Shown here: positions 31,856-41,059 of the stretch, one piece after another
How positions within the stretch are numbered: the first letter of the stretch is position 1
How the letters are laid out: the number at the start of each line of letters is the position of its first letter
Assembly (NCBI RefSeq): GCF_041006295.1
Contig: NZ_CP158487.1
Coordinates: 496,001-560,000 of the forward strand
DNA length: 64,000 nucleotides
Direction of reading: 5' to 3'
Source of the DNA: Candidatus Nanosynbacter sp. TM7-074
GTDB taxonomy: Bacteria; Patescibacteriota; Saccharimonadia; Saccharimonadales; Saccharimonadaceae
The notes under the pieces: model-generated
The model's database searches: none
Told to the model about the DNA's origin: nothing
The model's input: only the letters and a program-made list of their open reading frames with translations
Position numbers and translations under genes: made by a program

Positions 31856-32695
31856 ATGTCCAATATTCTATCAAGAACCAATCATGAGCAACAGCTCTCT
31901 ACCGACACAAGTAATACTATATTCAGTACAGCAGTTGATTTACTAAGATACACTGAACCAAGCGAGACATCTACAGAAGTCATTGGCTTAGATTTCGGTA
32001 GGTACAGAGAGGGACACCTGGAGGCCAAAATTAGACTAGCAGGAGACGTAGCACTTTTGGGGACCTACCTGCGGTATCATCAAAAAGACAGAACAGTCGA
32101 GACAAAACTAGGCGCAGACAATAAATGGGATATCGGAATTACATCAATAGAAAATATTGCAAATTGGTTCTGCAGTATTTGCCCATTTGACGTCGATGCA
32201 GACCCGATAAGAGAGTTAGCTTCAAAAGATGGGACATTTTCAAATGGACAACTATTGCAGTCTATAGCAGACATCATAACCTCATTTCCAAAAGAAAATG
32301 TACGCACAGATTCTGTATTCTATAATCAAAACCCGGAGATTTATGAGGTAACGGATGATATTGCAGGCGATGGAAAAGTAAGAATTGATGATAGGCTGTA
32401 TAGAATCGGTGGCACTAAAAGCAAGATCGAAATAGTCGAACTCAATAAATTACCCGTAAAAGTACTCTATAAAATATCCACGCCTTACGAGTATGACGGC
32501 GTCGAGACTACTATGCACTCATCTGTAGTTATAGACAGACTAGGCAAAGGAGCGTTATCATGCCATTTCTACGACCCAGTAGATGGGTATAGTTACAATA
32601 TTACGCCTAAAGATATACGCCAGCTTGAAAGAGAAATAATTGAAGATGTCGAAGCAATGGCGGCAGATAAACTATCTATCGCAAAACAGCTTTAA
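31856..32695 (+). CDS. hypothetical protein, orphan
   Basis: 279 residues with no signal peptide, membrane span or motif that I can place. The sequence is acidic and well formed (SVFYNQNPEIYEV, TTMHSSVVIDRLG). TGTTATAAT ends 6 bases before ATG, matching the leaderless pattern and supporting it as real. It is convergent with alaS and its end overlaps alaS by 20 bases. Its plus-strand position between the FtsA-like gene and alaS suggests a late insertion. Function unknown. Confidence 0.65.
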   Translation: MSNILSRTNHEQQLSTDTSNTIFSTAVDLLRYTEPSETSTEVIGLDFGRYREGHLEAKIRLAGDVALLGTYLRYHQKDRTVETKLGADNKWDIGITSIENIANWFCSICPFDVDADPIRELASKDGTFSNGQLLQSIADIITSFPKENVRTDSVFYNQNPEIYEVTDDIAGDGKVRIDDRLYRIGGTKSKIEIVELNKLPVKVLYKISTPYEYDGVETTMHSSVVIDRLGKGALSCHFYDPVDGYSYNITPKDIRQLEREIIEDVEAMAADKLSIAKQL

Positions 32696-34559
32696 TACGG
32701 CGAATTCCCGCCGAGCTGGACTCTTCCTTGGTGATTTTGAATCGCTTGCCACCCTCGGCCAAAACACCCGTGTGCTCGACGTGCGGACCGCCACAGATTT
32801 CGAAGCTGATGATATTGTCATCTTCGCCAATTGAATAAACCTTAACTTCTTCACCATAGCGCTCGCCAAATGCACCAATAGCGCCCATTTTTAGTGCTTC
32901 TTCAGTTGGATAGACGGCAAACTTAACAGGCAAATCAGCATCAATCCAATCATTAACCTGCTTTTCCACCGCCTGTTTTTCTTCCAAAGTTAATTTATCA
33001 TGATTAAAATCAAAGCGCAGACGATCAGCAGTAATATTACTGCCGTGCTGCTGCAAATCCGGCGCATTGAGGACTTTGCGAAGCGCCGCACCCAACAAGT
33101 GCGTCGCCGTATGATACTTAAGATGAATCGGGTCGTGACCTTCGAGGCCGCCGCTAAATTGCCCCTTGCGCGCTGTCTTGGAGCGTCGGCGCTGCTCAGC
33201 CATCTTAGCATCAAATTCAGCGCGCCAATTATCAGAAAGCTTGATGCCTTGCTTATACGCCTCCTCAGTACTCAGCTCCACTGGAAAACCAAAAGTGTCA
33301 TACAAGGTAAATAACTCTTCGCCAGTCAGACCATCATCAATATAATGCTGCATTTGCCTCAGACCTTTGCGCAGTGTCTGACGGAAGGACTTCTCTTCCT
33401 TAACCAACACAACGATAATTTGCTCGCGATTCTCCTTAACTTCTGGAAAATCTGCTTCATATAAATCAGCGATTACCGGCACGACCTCCTCGAGGAAATT
33501 CTGCTCAATTCCCAGATCAAAGCTGTAGCGAATCGCCCGGCGCAACAATCGGCGCATCACGTAGCCCTGCTCCTTATTACTCGGCACACAGCCATCAACC
33601 GCCATAAAAGTAGCAGCCCTCAGGTGATCGGCAATCACACGCATACTTTCGGTATGTGACGCGTAGTTTTTGCCGCTCAAATCCTGCAATTTCTCGACAA
33701 TTGGCCATAGTAAGCTAATCTTGAAAACATCAGGATCGTTATTAGCCGCCGCCGCTATTCGCTCCAAACCTGAACCATGATCAATATTTGGTTTTTCTAA
33801 CGATTCAAACACGCCATCGGCCACCTTTTTGTAGGCCATAAAGACGTTATTGCCAATCTCCATAAAGCGTCCACAGTCACAGTTTGGATGGCAATGCTCG
33901 CCAAAACTTTTATCGTGCTCAACCGAGGTGAACTCATAAAACATCTCGCTATCCGGCCCGCATGGATCCCCAATTGGCGTAGTTTCCGGCCCGCCATTGC
34001 GACTCCACCAGTTTTTGCTGCCATCATAGTAAAAAATCCGCTCACCTGGTTTAATGCCGCGCGCATAACCAGTTTCTTCTGAGCCGATATCAGCTTGACC
34101 GCTACTCAAACCTGCTTTTTCGTATAGTTCCGCCCAAATTTCCGCCGCCTCAGTGTCTTTCGGGATATTATAACGCTCATCACCGATGTAACAGGTGACG
34201 TAAACACGATTCATATCCAGCCCAACCTCTTCGGACAAGAATTGCCACATCCAATTGATCTGCTCTTTTTTGAAATAATCACCCAAACTCCAGTTACCGA
34301 GCATCTCAAAAAACGTCGTGTGACGATTATCACCAATGTCATCAATATCCTGCGCCCGTAAACACGTCTGCGAATCGGCAATTCGCTTCCCCTCAGAGTG
34401 TGGCTCACCAAGCAGATAAGGAATCATCGGCTGCATACCCGCACCGGTGAATAGAGTCGTTGGATCATTGGTGAGAATTAACGGGGCGCGCTTAATCACA
34501 GCATGTCCATTGCGTTGATAAAAATCGAGGTATTTTTGTCGGATAGTCTCAGCGTTCAT
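32676..34559 (-). CDS. alaS: alanyl-tRNA synthetase, short form
   Basis: AlaRS charges tRNA-Ala. The 627 residues contain the class II catalytic domain (FLDFYQRNGHAVIK start region; AQDIDDIGDNRHTTFFEMLGNWS, cited as NRHTTFFEMLGNWS; HGSGLERIAA), a tRNA-binding domain and the editing domain with HTATH and CGGPHVEHTG. It stops after SSSAGIRRIKAVLR, where usual enzymes continue for some 250 residues into the coiled-coil and C-Ala domain; these are missing. TGCTATAAT ends 7 bases before ATG. Confidence 0.96.
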   Translation of the reverse strand: MNAETIRQKYLDFYQRNGHAVIKRAPLILTNDPTTLFTGAGMQPMIPYLLGEPHSEGKRIADSQTCLRAQDIDDIGDNRHTTFFEMLGNWSLGDYFKKEQINWMWQFLSEEVGLDMNRVYVTCYIGDERYNIPKDTEAAEIWAELYEKAGLSSGQADIGSEETGYARGIKPGERIFYYDGSKNWWSRNGGPETTPIGDPCGPDSEMFYEFTSVEHDKSFGEHCHPNCDCGRFMEIGNNVFMAYKKVADGVFESLEKPNIDHGSGLERIAAAANNDPDVFKISLLWPIVEKLQDLSGKNYASHTESMRVIADHLRAATFMAVDGCVPSNKEQGYVMRRLLRRAIRYSFDLGIEQNFLEEVVPVIADLYEADFPEVKENREQIIVVLVKEEKSFRQTLRKGLRQMQHYIDDGLTGEELFTLYDTFGFPVELSTEEAYKQGIKLSDNWRAEFDAKMAEQRRRSKTARKGQFSGGLEGHDPIHLKYHTATHLLGAALRKVLNAPDLQQHGSNITADRLRFDFNHDKLTLEEKQAVEKQVNDWIDADLPVKFAVYPTEEALKMGAIGAFGERYGEEVKVYSIGEDDNIISFEICGGPHVEHTGVLAEGGKRFKITKEESSSAGIRRIKAVLR

Positions 34560-34566
34560 AGAGACT

Positions 34567-34575
34567 ATTATAGCA
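34567..34575 (-). promoter_or_regulatory. extended -10 promoter of alaS
   Basis: Minus-strand TGCTATAAT ending 7 bases before the ATG at 34559. Confidence 0.65.
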
Positions 34576-34586
34576 TAGCCACCCCT

Positions 34587-34627
34587 AATATAATTACCCC
34601 GCCATGACTAGGCGGGGTAATTATATT
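34587..34627 (-). terminator. terminator after the FIVAR surface gene
   Basis: AATATAATTACCCCGCC and its exact complement form a 17-bp perfect stem around a 7-base loop. It lies 9 bases from the stop at 34636. Being symmetrical, its outer AT part may give a U-tract in both directions; it also separates alaS's upstream region. Confidence 0.85.
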
Positions 34628-34635
34628 GATTAAGA

Positions 34636-36146
34636 CTAGATATTGTCTTGTCGACGCCGGCTTACTATAAATAGCACACCACCACCAAATACCGCCACCG
34701 CACCAATTGCGGCGATTACTGCAATATTCTCGCCAGTATCACTAAGCCGCAATGAGGATGCACTAGGCTTTCTATTAGTATCTTTGGCTTGTTTAGGCTG
34801 AGGTTTACGAGCATTAATCTGCGCTTGACGCGTATTCAGGGACGTCTTTATATCATTGAAGTCAGTTAGCAGACGGATACGAACAGCTTCATCCTTAATT
34901 GCATTTATCTGCCGCTCAATAACAGCCATATCAATATTTGGCATCTCATCCCGACCAAGGCTTGGGCTATTAAGCTTATCTCTGGCATCACGAAGTGAAT
35001 TAGTAGCCGCGTCTTGTCGAGCAGTCTCGCTCGCAACAGCCCGACCAATTGCAGCTGCCAATGCATCAGCCTTACTTCGCACTTCTTCTACAGATGGATT
35101 TGCTGCATCATTTACAGCTTTTGCGTCAAGCAAAGCTTGCTTTACCTCTGGTTCATCCTGAATATATTGTGGCTGAGTTGGTAAGCTATTAATGATATTT
35201 TGGACCAGCTGCTTATCTGTAGTAAGTGCGGCAATTGCTGCGGCCAACTGCTGATTGGCATTGTCAATCTGCGCTTGAGAAGCATTTGCGTTGCCCAGAA
35301 CAGCCTGCGCTCTCACCTTCGCGGCATTAAAATCACTCATCTTAGCGTCATTTATCTTGCCATCAATAGTTTGCGGATCATTTGCGCGATCTAATGTAGC
35401 CTGAAGAGCAGTCTTTCTGTTAGAGTATTCCTGCTTCAGTTGATCAAGTGCAGCCAGAAGAGTATTTTTCTTATCCGCATCCTTTAGCGTATTGATTTTG
35501 CTTGTGCGTCCGCAAAGCTGCTCGGTGTTTTCTGCGTATTTGCGGTAGTTAATGACGCGTCAGCTGCAGCCTGTCGAGCTTGTTCTGCAACTTTCGCCGC
35601 ATTGATCGCATTATTAAGATTCTGAATAGCATTCCTTACATCTGTCAATGATGGATTTGGATTTCGACCAATATTGAGTTCCTCCAACTTATCTAGATCA
35701 CGTAGTGGCGTAAAATCAGTTACTTGATTATTAACCATATCGATACGAATAGCATTAACCAAGAACTGCAAGCCCTCAGTATTAGTAATGTTCTTTGAGT
35801 TTAAGCCAAGTGGACCATACATATTTACCGGCACCTTCATATCACCGGCAGTAATTGCTTGGTCTGCCGTACGAACCACATCCTGCGGCAATCCTTGCCG
35901 ACGACGCTGCTCGTTCATCGCTGACGCAATAACTGAATTTAGTACGCGCTTTAAATTAACGTCTGGAAAATCCATAACATAAGTATCCGGTGCTGTGGCT
36001 GGATCTTGTGTATTGATTGGTGAAGTATAGGCCTGAGCCACATCCTGCTATACAGAGCTCTGAACGGTATAAAGCGCACCAGCGGTTAAGACAATTGCCA
36101 CAACTGCGACGGCAGAAATATACTTTTTAGTTTTTTGGATTTTCAC
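34636..36146 (-). pseudogene. FIVAR-repeat surface protein with in-frame TAG and a frameshift
   Basis: From GTG 36146 (AGGGGGA upstream) the frame gives a signal peptide (KIQKTKKYISAVAVVAIVL) and then TAG at codon 33, after which the same frame continues VAQAYTSP and a leucine-rich-type stretch (ITNTEGLQFLVNAIR, DFTPLRDLDKLEELNIGRNP). At about 35499 the frame is lost in a run of A (AAKSIR then TAA, where AKINTLKDADKK fits FIVAR repeats); it goes on to FIVAR-like helices and an end of RLSDTGENIAVIAAIG with a basic tail. About 500 residues in all. The TAG may shift the start to GTG 36041, without a signal. A cell-surface binding protein, now broken as read. Confidence 0.8.
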
Positions 36147-36221
36147 TATATCCCCCTACTTGCTGAATAATTACATATAATCCTATTGATAACAATCCTT
36201 ATGTAATATTCTGTCAATCAA

Positions 36222-36247
36222 ATACCCGCAGATTTCTCTGCGGGTAT
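36222..36247 (-). terminator. intrinsic terminator after rpsP
   Basis: ATACCCGCAG and CTGCGGGTAT (10 bp) with a 6-base loop, 22 bases after the rpsP stop; a short U-rich stretch (ATTTG) follows. Confidence 0.75.
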
Positions 36248-36269
36248 AGGCTATATTTTCAGTGATTAT

Positions 36270-36608
36270 TTATTCAGTAGGAGTCTCTTCTTTTGGCTGA
36301 TTTTTACGCAGTTTTTCTGGGTTGCGAATCGCCTTATGTCTGTCAGCTGCAACTTCCTTAACCCACTTTGGCAACTTAACACCAGCTTCCTTAAGCAGTT
36401 TAACTACGCGAGGTGTTGGCTGAGCGCCATTGTCCAAATATTTCTGAGCTAATTCAGTCTGAATATTTGATTCTTTAGTGTGTGGGTTATAGCTACCGAC
36501 ATAAGCGACTACACGACCACTTGACGGATGGCGATGTGCTTCTTGTACCGCCAAGCGATATACTGGGTAACCTTTGCGACCTAAACGTTGCAAACGAATT
36601 GCTAGCAT
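36270..36608 (-). CDS. rpsP: 30S ribosomal protein S16
   Basis: S16 is a small-subunit assembly protein. The 112 residues begin MLAIRLQRLGRKGYPVYRLAV, shortened here to RLQRLGRKGYP, with the family's YVGSYNPHTKE and an extended acidic/lysine-rich tail beyond the core 80 residues. AAAGGAAG precedes ATG. rimM and trmD, common partners, are not beside it. Confidence 0.96.
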   Translation of the reverse strand: MLAIRLQRLGRKGYPVYRLAVQEAHRHPSSGRVVAYVGSYNPHTKESNIQTELAQKYLDNGAQPTPRVVKLLKEAGVKLPKWVKEVAADRHKAIRNPEKLRKNQPKEETPTE

Positions 36609-36683
36609 AAAATTAATCTTCCTTTAACTCTACGTTTTATTATTCCTTACTTTAGAACAGTTTACACTATTTTTTAGATAACG

Positions 36684-37718
36684 TCAATCTGTTTTCACAA
36701 TTCCACCGCCCAAACATTCCTGGCCGCCATATATTACAGCAGACTGCCCGGGCGCTACTGCACGCTCAGGGGAGGAGAGATAGATAATATCACCATCAAT
36801 TCTCGCGTCAATCAGAGCTCCTCGGTGACGCAATCTAACCTGCACAGTTTCATCTTTCTCAGGTGGTCGGTTAATCCAATGTATATCGGTTAATGTCAAT
36901 CCTTTCTTCCACAAATTACCATTATCAATTGAGCGTGACACGTAAACCTCATTCTTTGCCATGTCCTTGCCGACGACATAATACGGCAAGCCGCCACCAA
37001 TATTCAACCCATGTCGCTGCCCCAATGTGTAAAATATCGCCCCGTCGTGCCGACCAACAACCATACCTGTTTGCTGATCGATGATATCGCCAGGGATCGT
37101 CTCGACATATTCTGACAAAAACTCGCGAATCCCCACTTGCCCGACGAAGCAAATACCCATCGACTCCTTTTTGCTAGCCGTCCACAAGCCCCGCTCTTTG
37201 GCCATCTCGCGCACTTCAGCTTTAGTAAAATCACCGAGTGGGAACATGGTCTTTGTGAGCGCCTCCGACGTCACGCGGTAGAGGAAATAGGTTTGGTCTT
37301 TGTTGTCATCATGCGCCCGAAGCAAGCACCCCTCGCTCGTCCTGGCATAATGCCCCGTCGCAATATACTCCGCACCCGCTGCCAACGACGCCTCTAAAAA
37401 CAACTTAAATTTCACCTCTTGATTGCACATCACATCAGGATTTGGCGTCCGACCCGCCTGGTATTCACGGATCATATAGTCAACGACATTTTGCTTATAC
37501 TCTTTCTGAAAATCAAACACCTGAAAATCAATCCCCAGCCCCACCGCCACACGCTTGGCGTCAGCCACATCTTCTGCCCACGGACAGTGCATACCCGGCA
37601 AATCTTCCGACCAGTTTTTCATATACACGCCAGTTACCTCGTGGCCTTGCTCGACCAATAGCGCTGCCGCTACCGACGAATCAACGCCACCCGACATGCC
37701 AACAAACACCCTGCTCAT
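36684..37718 (-). CDS. mnmA: tRNA-specific 2-thiouridylase MnmA
   Basis: MnmA puts sulfur on U34 of tRNA-Lys, -Glu and -Gln. The 344 residues have the PP-loop GMSGGVDSSVAA (7-18), the first catalytic Cys in PDVMCNQEVKF, the second in ESMGICFVG and C-terminal beta domains. It overlaps ydcF by 4 bases, and the sulfur donor iscS is two genes upstream, so sulfur relay for tRNA is the unit's likely purpose. The tRNA substrates Glu(TTC) lies at 56864. Confidence 0.96.
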   Translation of the reverse strand: MSRVFVGMSGGVDSSVAAALLVEQGHEVTGVYMKNWSEDLPGMHCPWAEDVADAKRVAVGLGIDFQVFDFQKEYKQNVVDYMIREYQAGRTPNPDVMCNQEVKFKLFLEASLAAGAEYIATGHYARTSEGCLLRAHDDNKDQTYFLYRVTSEALTKTMFPLGDFTKAEVREMAKERGLWTASKKESMGICFVGQVGIREFLSEYVETIPGDIIDQQTGMVVGRHDGAIFYTLGQRHGLNIGGGLPYYVVGKDMAKNEVYVSRSIDNGNLWKKGLTLTDIHWINRPPEKDETVQVRLRHRGALIDARIDGDIIYLSSPERAVAPGQSAVIYGGQECLGGGIVKTD

Positions 37719-38311
37719 CTTGACAGCCCCAGAGCAAACAGCCCAATTCTCATTAATTCACCTAAAGCCAGCCACCAACCCCATGGCGTTAGCCACCACC
37801 AGGGGCTCCAGCTTTTATCATAAACAACTGGATGGCTTCGAATTTTTACATCCTGAAATTGTGATGAAAACTCAAGTTGTGCACGCCGCATATGGTAGCC
37901 ACTCGTCACTAAAATAACATCCTTAATTTTTCTCGAATCAATAATCTTTTTTACCTCAGTAGCGTTTTGCCTGGTGGTCTCAGAAGATTCTTCCATGACA
38001 ATAGCGCTCTTAGGGACGCCGCTATTAACCGCCCTCTGGTACATAGCCTTGGCATTTGACGGGCCAGACTTATCCGCTGCAGCCCCCGAAACAATAACTA
38101 ACGGCGCCCAACCTGACTTGTATAATTTAATTGCCTCGTCAGTTCGCGCATTTGTATCGCCGCCGCTTACCACTATAATAGCATCAGCCATACGGCAATC
38201 GCCATCACCTGGAGTATCGCACTTTTCTAAATCATTTGGTGATAAATAAACACTAAGGCCGAGCACAACTATCGCCGCAAAAATCACCAAACCAATTATC
38301 TTATGAATCAC
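37715..38311 (-). CDS. YdcF/SanA-like DUF218 membrane protein
   Basis: One N-terminal span (residues 5-20) and a DUF218 domain: ADAIIVVSGGDTNART, PLVIVSGAA, MEESSETTRQNATEV, VTSGYHMRRAQLEF. DUF218 proteins are envelope-associated and of poorly known function (vancomycin tolerance in SanA). The start is GTG at 38311, overlapping the iscS stop in GTGA. Its stop overlaps mnmA. Why it sits inside a tRNA-thiolation unit is unknown. Confidence 0.88.
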   Translation of the reverse strand: MIHKIIGLVIFAAIVVLGLSVYLSPNDLEKCDTPGDGDCRMADAIIVVSGGDTNARTDEAIKLYKSGWAPLVIVSGAAADKSGPSNAKAMYQRAVNSGVPKSAIVMEESSETTRQNATEVKKIIDSRKIKDVILVTSGYHMRRAQLEFSSQFQDVKIRSHPVVYDKSWSPWWWLTPWGWWLALGELMRIGLFALGLSR

Positions 38312-39465
38312 CGACTAACCCTTTCAGTCTCTAAACGTACCGCCTCGATAATTAATTGGCTAGCCAACTTAATATTATCTTCATTATTCAATTTTCCTAA
38401 AGTTAGCCTTAAGCTGCCGTCAATTTCTGATTCGCTTAGACCAATACTCGACAACACATGTGAGCGCGTACCAGAATTGGCTGCGCAAGCACTTCCTGTG
38501 GCTACCAACACACCACGAGACTCCAATAAAAATACCAATCTCTCAGCATCAATCCCAGAAAACGAGACATTTAAAAAACTTACCAAACTTTTTTTCATAT
38601 CTGAAGATGTGACCATTTCTGGAAAAGCTTGTCGTAGATCTTTTACCAGTCCCTCTCGCAATTTTCGTAACCGCTTAACTTCCGCAGAACGTCGTTTTTG
38701 CGCCAGCTCTAGCGCGGTCGCGAATCCCACTACACCAGCCACATTCTCTGTACCGCTACGCAACCCCAACTCCTGGCCACCACCTAAAATATTAGCAGTT
38801 AAGGTAACACCCGGACGAACCCAAAGTAGTCCAACCTGCTTTGGCCCATAAACCTTTGCGGCTGAAAGAGTGAGCAGATCAACACCGAGCCGCTTAATCT
38901 TCACGTCAATTAAAGCCGCTGCCTGTGAAGCATCGGTATGGAAAACTAATGGCGTTGACTCGCCATTCTCCTGACGCCTGAGTCGCTCAGTTTTTATGAT
39001 TTCTGCAATTTCTTCAATTGGCTGAATATAGCCCAGCTCATGATTCACCAGCGCAATACTGATAAAACTAACGTCTGGCGTTAGCATTTTTTTCACCAGC
39101 TGCGGATCAATGCGACCATTTTTCATCAGCTGGATAAATCGAACTTCTGAACGTGCCTTTGCGGAATTAATAACCGCGTCATGCTCAATAGCCGATATTA
39201 AGCTCACGCCACCAGCTGCATTAAACGCCAAATTGATAGACTCCGTCGCGCCCGCCGTCATTATCAGTTCGTCAGCCATCACCCCGAGACAGCGAGCTAA
39301 GCGCGATTTTGCCTGCTGGTATTCACGCTTAGTGAATATCGCTGGAGCATAAGGACTAGACGGATTGAAAAACTTCTCAGAAAAATATGGCAACATCGCC
39401 TCAATCACCAACGGATCCATTGGCGTAGCAGCGGCATGATCAAGATAAATATAATCTCTATTCAC
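38308..39465 (-). CDS. iscS: cysteine desulfurase (IscS/NifS family)
   Basis: A PLP enzyme that takes sulfur from cysteine. The 385 residues have YLDHAAATPMD, TAGATESINLAF, HTDASQAA, PLP lysine in SAAKVYGPKQVG (the usual SGHK reads SAAK) and the catalytic Cys in ATGSACAANSGT. GTG at 39465 follows TGATATAAT by 6 bases. The unit continues to ydcF and mnmA. No iscU or sufB partner is in view, so sulfur probably goes to tRNA. Confidence 0.95.
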   Translation of the reverse strand: MNRDYIYLDHAAATPMDPLVIEAMLPYFSEKFFNPSSPYAPAIFTKREYQQAKSRLARCLGVMADELIMTAGATESINLAFNAAGGVSLISAIEHDAVINSAKARSEVRFIQLMKNGRIDPQLVKKMLTPDVSFISIALVNHELGYIQPIEEIAEIIKTERLRRQENGESTPLVFHTDASQAAALIDVKIKRLGVDLLTLSAAKVYGPKQVGLLWVRPGVTLTANILGGGQELGLRSGTENVAGVVGFATALELAQKRRSAEVKRLRKLREGLVKDLRQAFPEMVTSSDMKKSLVSFLNVSFSGIDAERLVFLLESRGVLVATGSACAANSGTRSHVLSSIGLSESEIDGSLRLTLGKLNNEDNIKLASQLIIEAVRLETERVSR

Positions 39466-39477
39466 GTTTTTATTATA

Positions 39478-39915
39478 TCAGAGCGGCTGACCGGTCTGCG
39501 GGTCTTTCTTATAGAGCTGCCGAGAAACTCGCTCGTAATATTCCTTAGTCGCCAAAATAAAGTTCTGAAGTTCAGCGCCCTCTAGGTAAGTGTATTGATA
39601 ATTTGGCTGAATTTTCAAAATTCCCTTCGCCTGAATTTCATAACGCGTTGTCAACTCTTGCCGGCCACCTTTACCATCAGCTACTTCCTCATACCAGATC
39701 CAGGTATCTTTGTCCAAGTTAAAGAACTCACGACGCGTCACATGCGCTGGCTTCTCACCAAAAATCGTCGCGCCAATTTCACTTTCCAGCTGAATTAATT
39801 CGCGCTCAGTAAACTTCTTTAAGGGCCGATCTTTTTTGCGAAACTTTAATAATGATGCCGCATCGCTATCGTCAGCAAAAACCAAACCTCGTACTTTTTT
39901 TAATAAACGAGGCAT
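39478..39915 (-). CDS. conserved hypothetical protein
   Basis: 145 residues, no signal or membrane span. Basic N-terminus, then DTWIWYEEVADGKGGRQELTTRYEIQAKGILKI in parts (WIWYEEVADG, TTRYEIQAKGILK), a mixed alpha/beta look. It abuts the next unknown gene. I know no function. Confidence 0.7.
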   Translation of the reverse strand: MPRLLKKVRGLVFADDSDAASLLKFRKKDRPLKKFTERELIQLESEIGATIFGEKPAHVTRREFFNLDKDTWIWYEEVADGKGGRQELTTRYEIQAKGILKIQPNYQYTYLEGAELQNFILATKEYYERVSRQLYKKDPQTGQPL

Positions 39916-40227
39916 TTATGGCACCTCGTTAGTTTTAGCTTTTCGAAGATCCGCTAACATATTGCCAATTTTTTTCGTAGATTCAACAGGATCAATAGGC
40001 TTCTTACTTTCACCAAGCACCTGTTTGCAAAAATCAACCGCCCCATTATTAATGACGTTCGTTTTAACATCATTCTTAATATTCTTTACGTCAATAGCAG
40101 CCTTCCCTAGTTCGGGATTTGCTTTAGAGCTATCATCACGTCTTTCAGCGTAAGAAAGAATAGAAGCAAGATTTTTGCAAGCTTCATTCACAGATGGGTC
40201 ATTAACACGTTCAGCTGTAATATTCAT
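39916..40227 (-). CDS. small hypothetical protein
   Basis: 103 residues, mostly helical, basic, with no recognisable motif (ACKNLASILSYAERRDD). ATG at 40227 has GGAG five bases upstream; a longer frame from a TTG at 40242 overlaps tatD. It stands between tatD and the 145-residue protein with no gaps. Unknown role. Confidence 0.6.
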   Translation of the reverse strand: MNITAERVNDPSVNEACKNLASILSYAERRDDSSKANPELGKAAIDVKNIKNDVKTNVINNGAVDFCKQVLGESKKPIDPVESTKKIGNMLADLRKAKTNEVP

Positions 40228-40238
40228 TTTCTCCACTT

Positions 40239-41057
40239 TCAAATGCCAAAAAGCTGTTTTGTATTACGGACAGTGGCTTCACTTAGGACATTGAAATCAA
40301 TATTTCGCTTCTCCGACCAATATTTAGCCACTAATTCCACATACTCTGGCTTATTTATCTTACCACGAAATGGCTTTGGCGTCAAGAATGGAGCGTCGGT
40401 TTCCACCAATAACCGATCTAGGGGAATTGTGGCAAATAATTCCTGATGCGCCTGCACCTTCGTAAACGTGCTAATTCCATTAAGCCCCACATACAAATTG
40501 CGAGAAAAACCCTTCTCCAGATTGACACTTGTATCCGTAAAACTATGCAATACGCCACGCAGTCCATGAAAGTTATCAAAAATCGGCCAAAAATCATCCC
40601 ACACCGACGGCTGGTCGGGCGCGCCATCACGAATGTGAAAGCTTACCGGTAAATCATAATCCACCGCCAGCTGCAGCTGCGCCTCCAGCGCCTGAATTTG
40701 CACCTCGCGCGGACTATGATTGTAATAATAATCAAGGCCAATCTCACCAATCGCGACAATCGGCGAATTCTCCGTCTTGGCTTTAAGTAGCCGCTCTATA
40801 TCGCTCCGGCCAGCCTTGCTGTCATGCGGATGAACGCCAACTGCCGCCCACACACAGTCATGGTTCGCGGCAAATTCCACCGCCTGTTGACTACTGCGTT
40901 CATCAGTGCCAACACAAATCATACCGATGCCCGCGGTGATTGACTGACGATAAAATTCCTCACGATTGTCCGCGAAAAATTCAGTGTCGTGCAAATGGCA
41001 GTGCGAATCAATCAAACGTAAATCTGTCACCGCGTGATGCTCCACTACTGAATTCAT
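40239..41057 (-). CDS. tatD: TatD-family metal-dependent DNase
   Basis: The 272 residues carry SHCHLHD (metal His pair), GEIGLDYYY, PVSFHIRDG, VLHSFTD and ETDAPFLTPKP: the full TatD amidohydrolase set. TatD enzymes act as 3'-5' exonucleases in DNA repair or degradation. It starts 2 bases after metG, the usual neighbour. Confidence 0.95.
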   Translation of the reverse strand: MNSVVEHHAVTDLRLIDSHCHLHDTEFFADNREEFYRQSITAGIGMICVGTDERSSQQAVEFAANHDCVWAAVGVHPHDSKAGRSDIERLLKAKTENSPIVAIGEIGLDYYYNHSPREVQIQALEAQLQLAVDYDLPVSFHIRDGAPDQPSVWDDFWPIFDNFHGLRGVLHSFTDTSVNLEKGFSRNLYVGLNGISTFTKVQAHQELFATIPLDRLLVETDAPFLTPKPFRGKINKPEYVELVAKYWSEKRNIDFNVLSEATVRNTKQLFGI

Positions 41058-41059
41058 AA

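Noticed and set aside
38308-38311. UGA read as glycine (SR1/Gracilibacteria code)
   Set aside because: TGA ends iscS and other complete genes at their family length, so the standard code applies.
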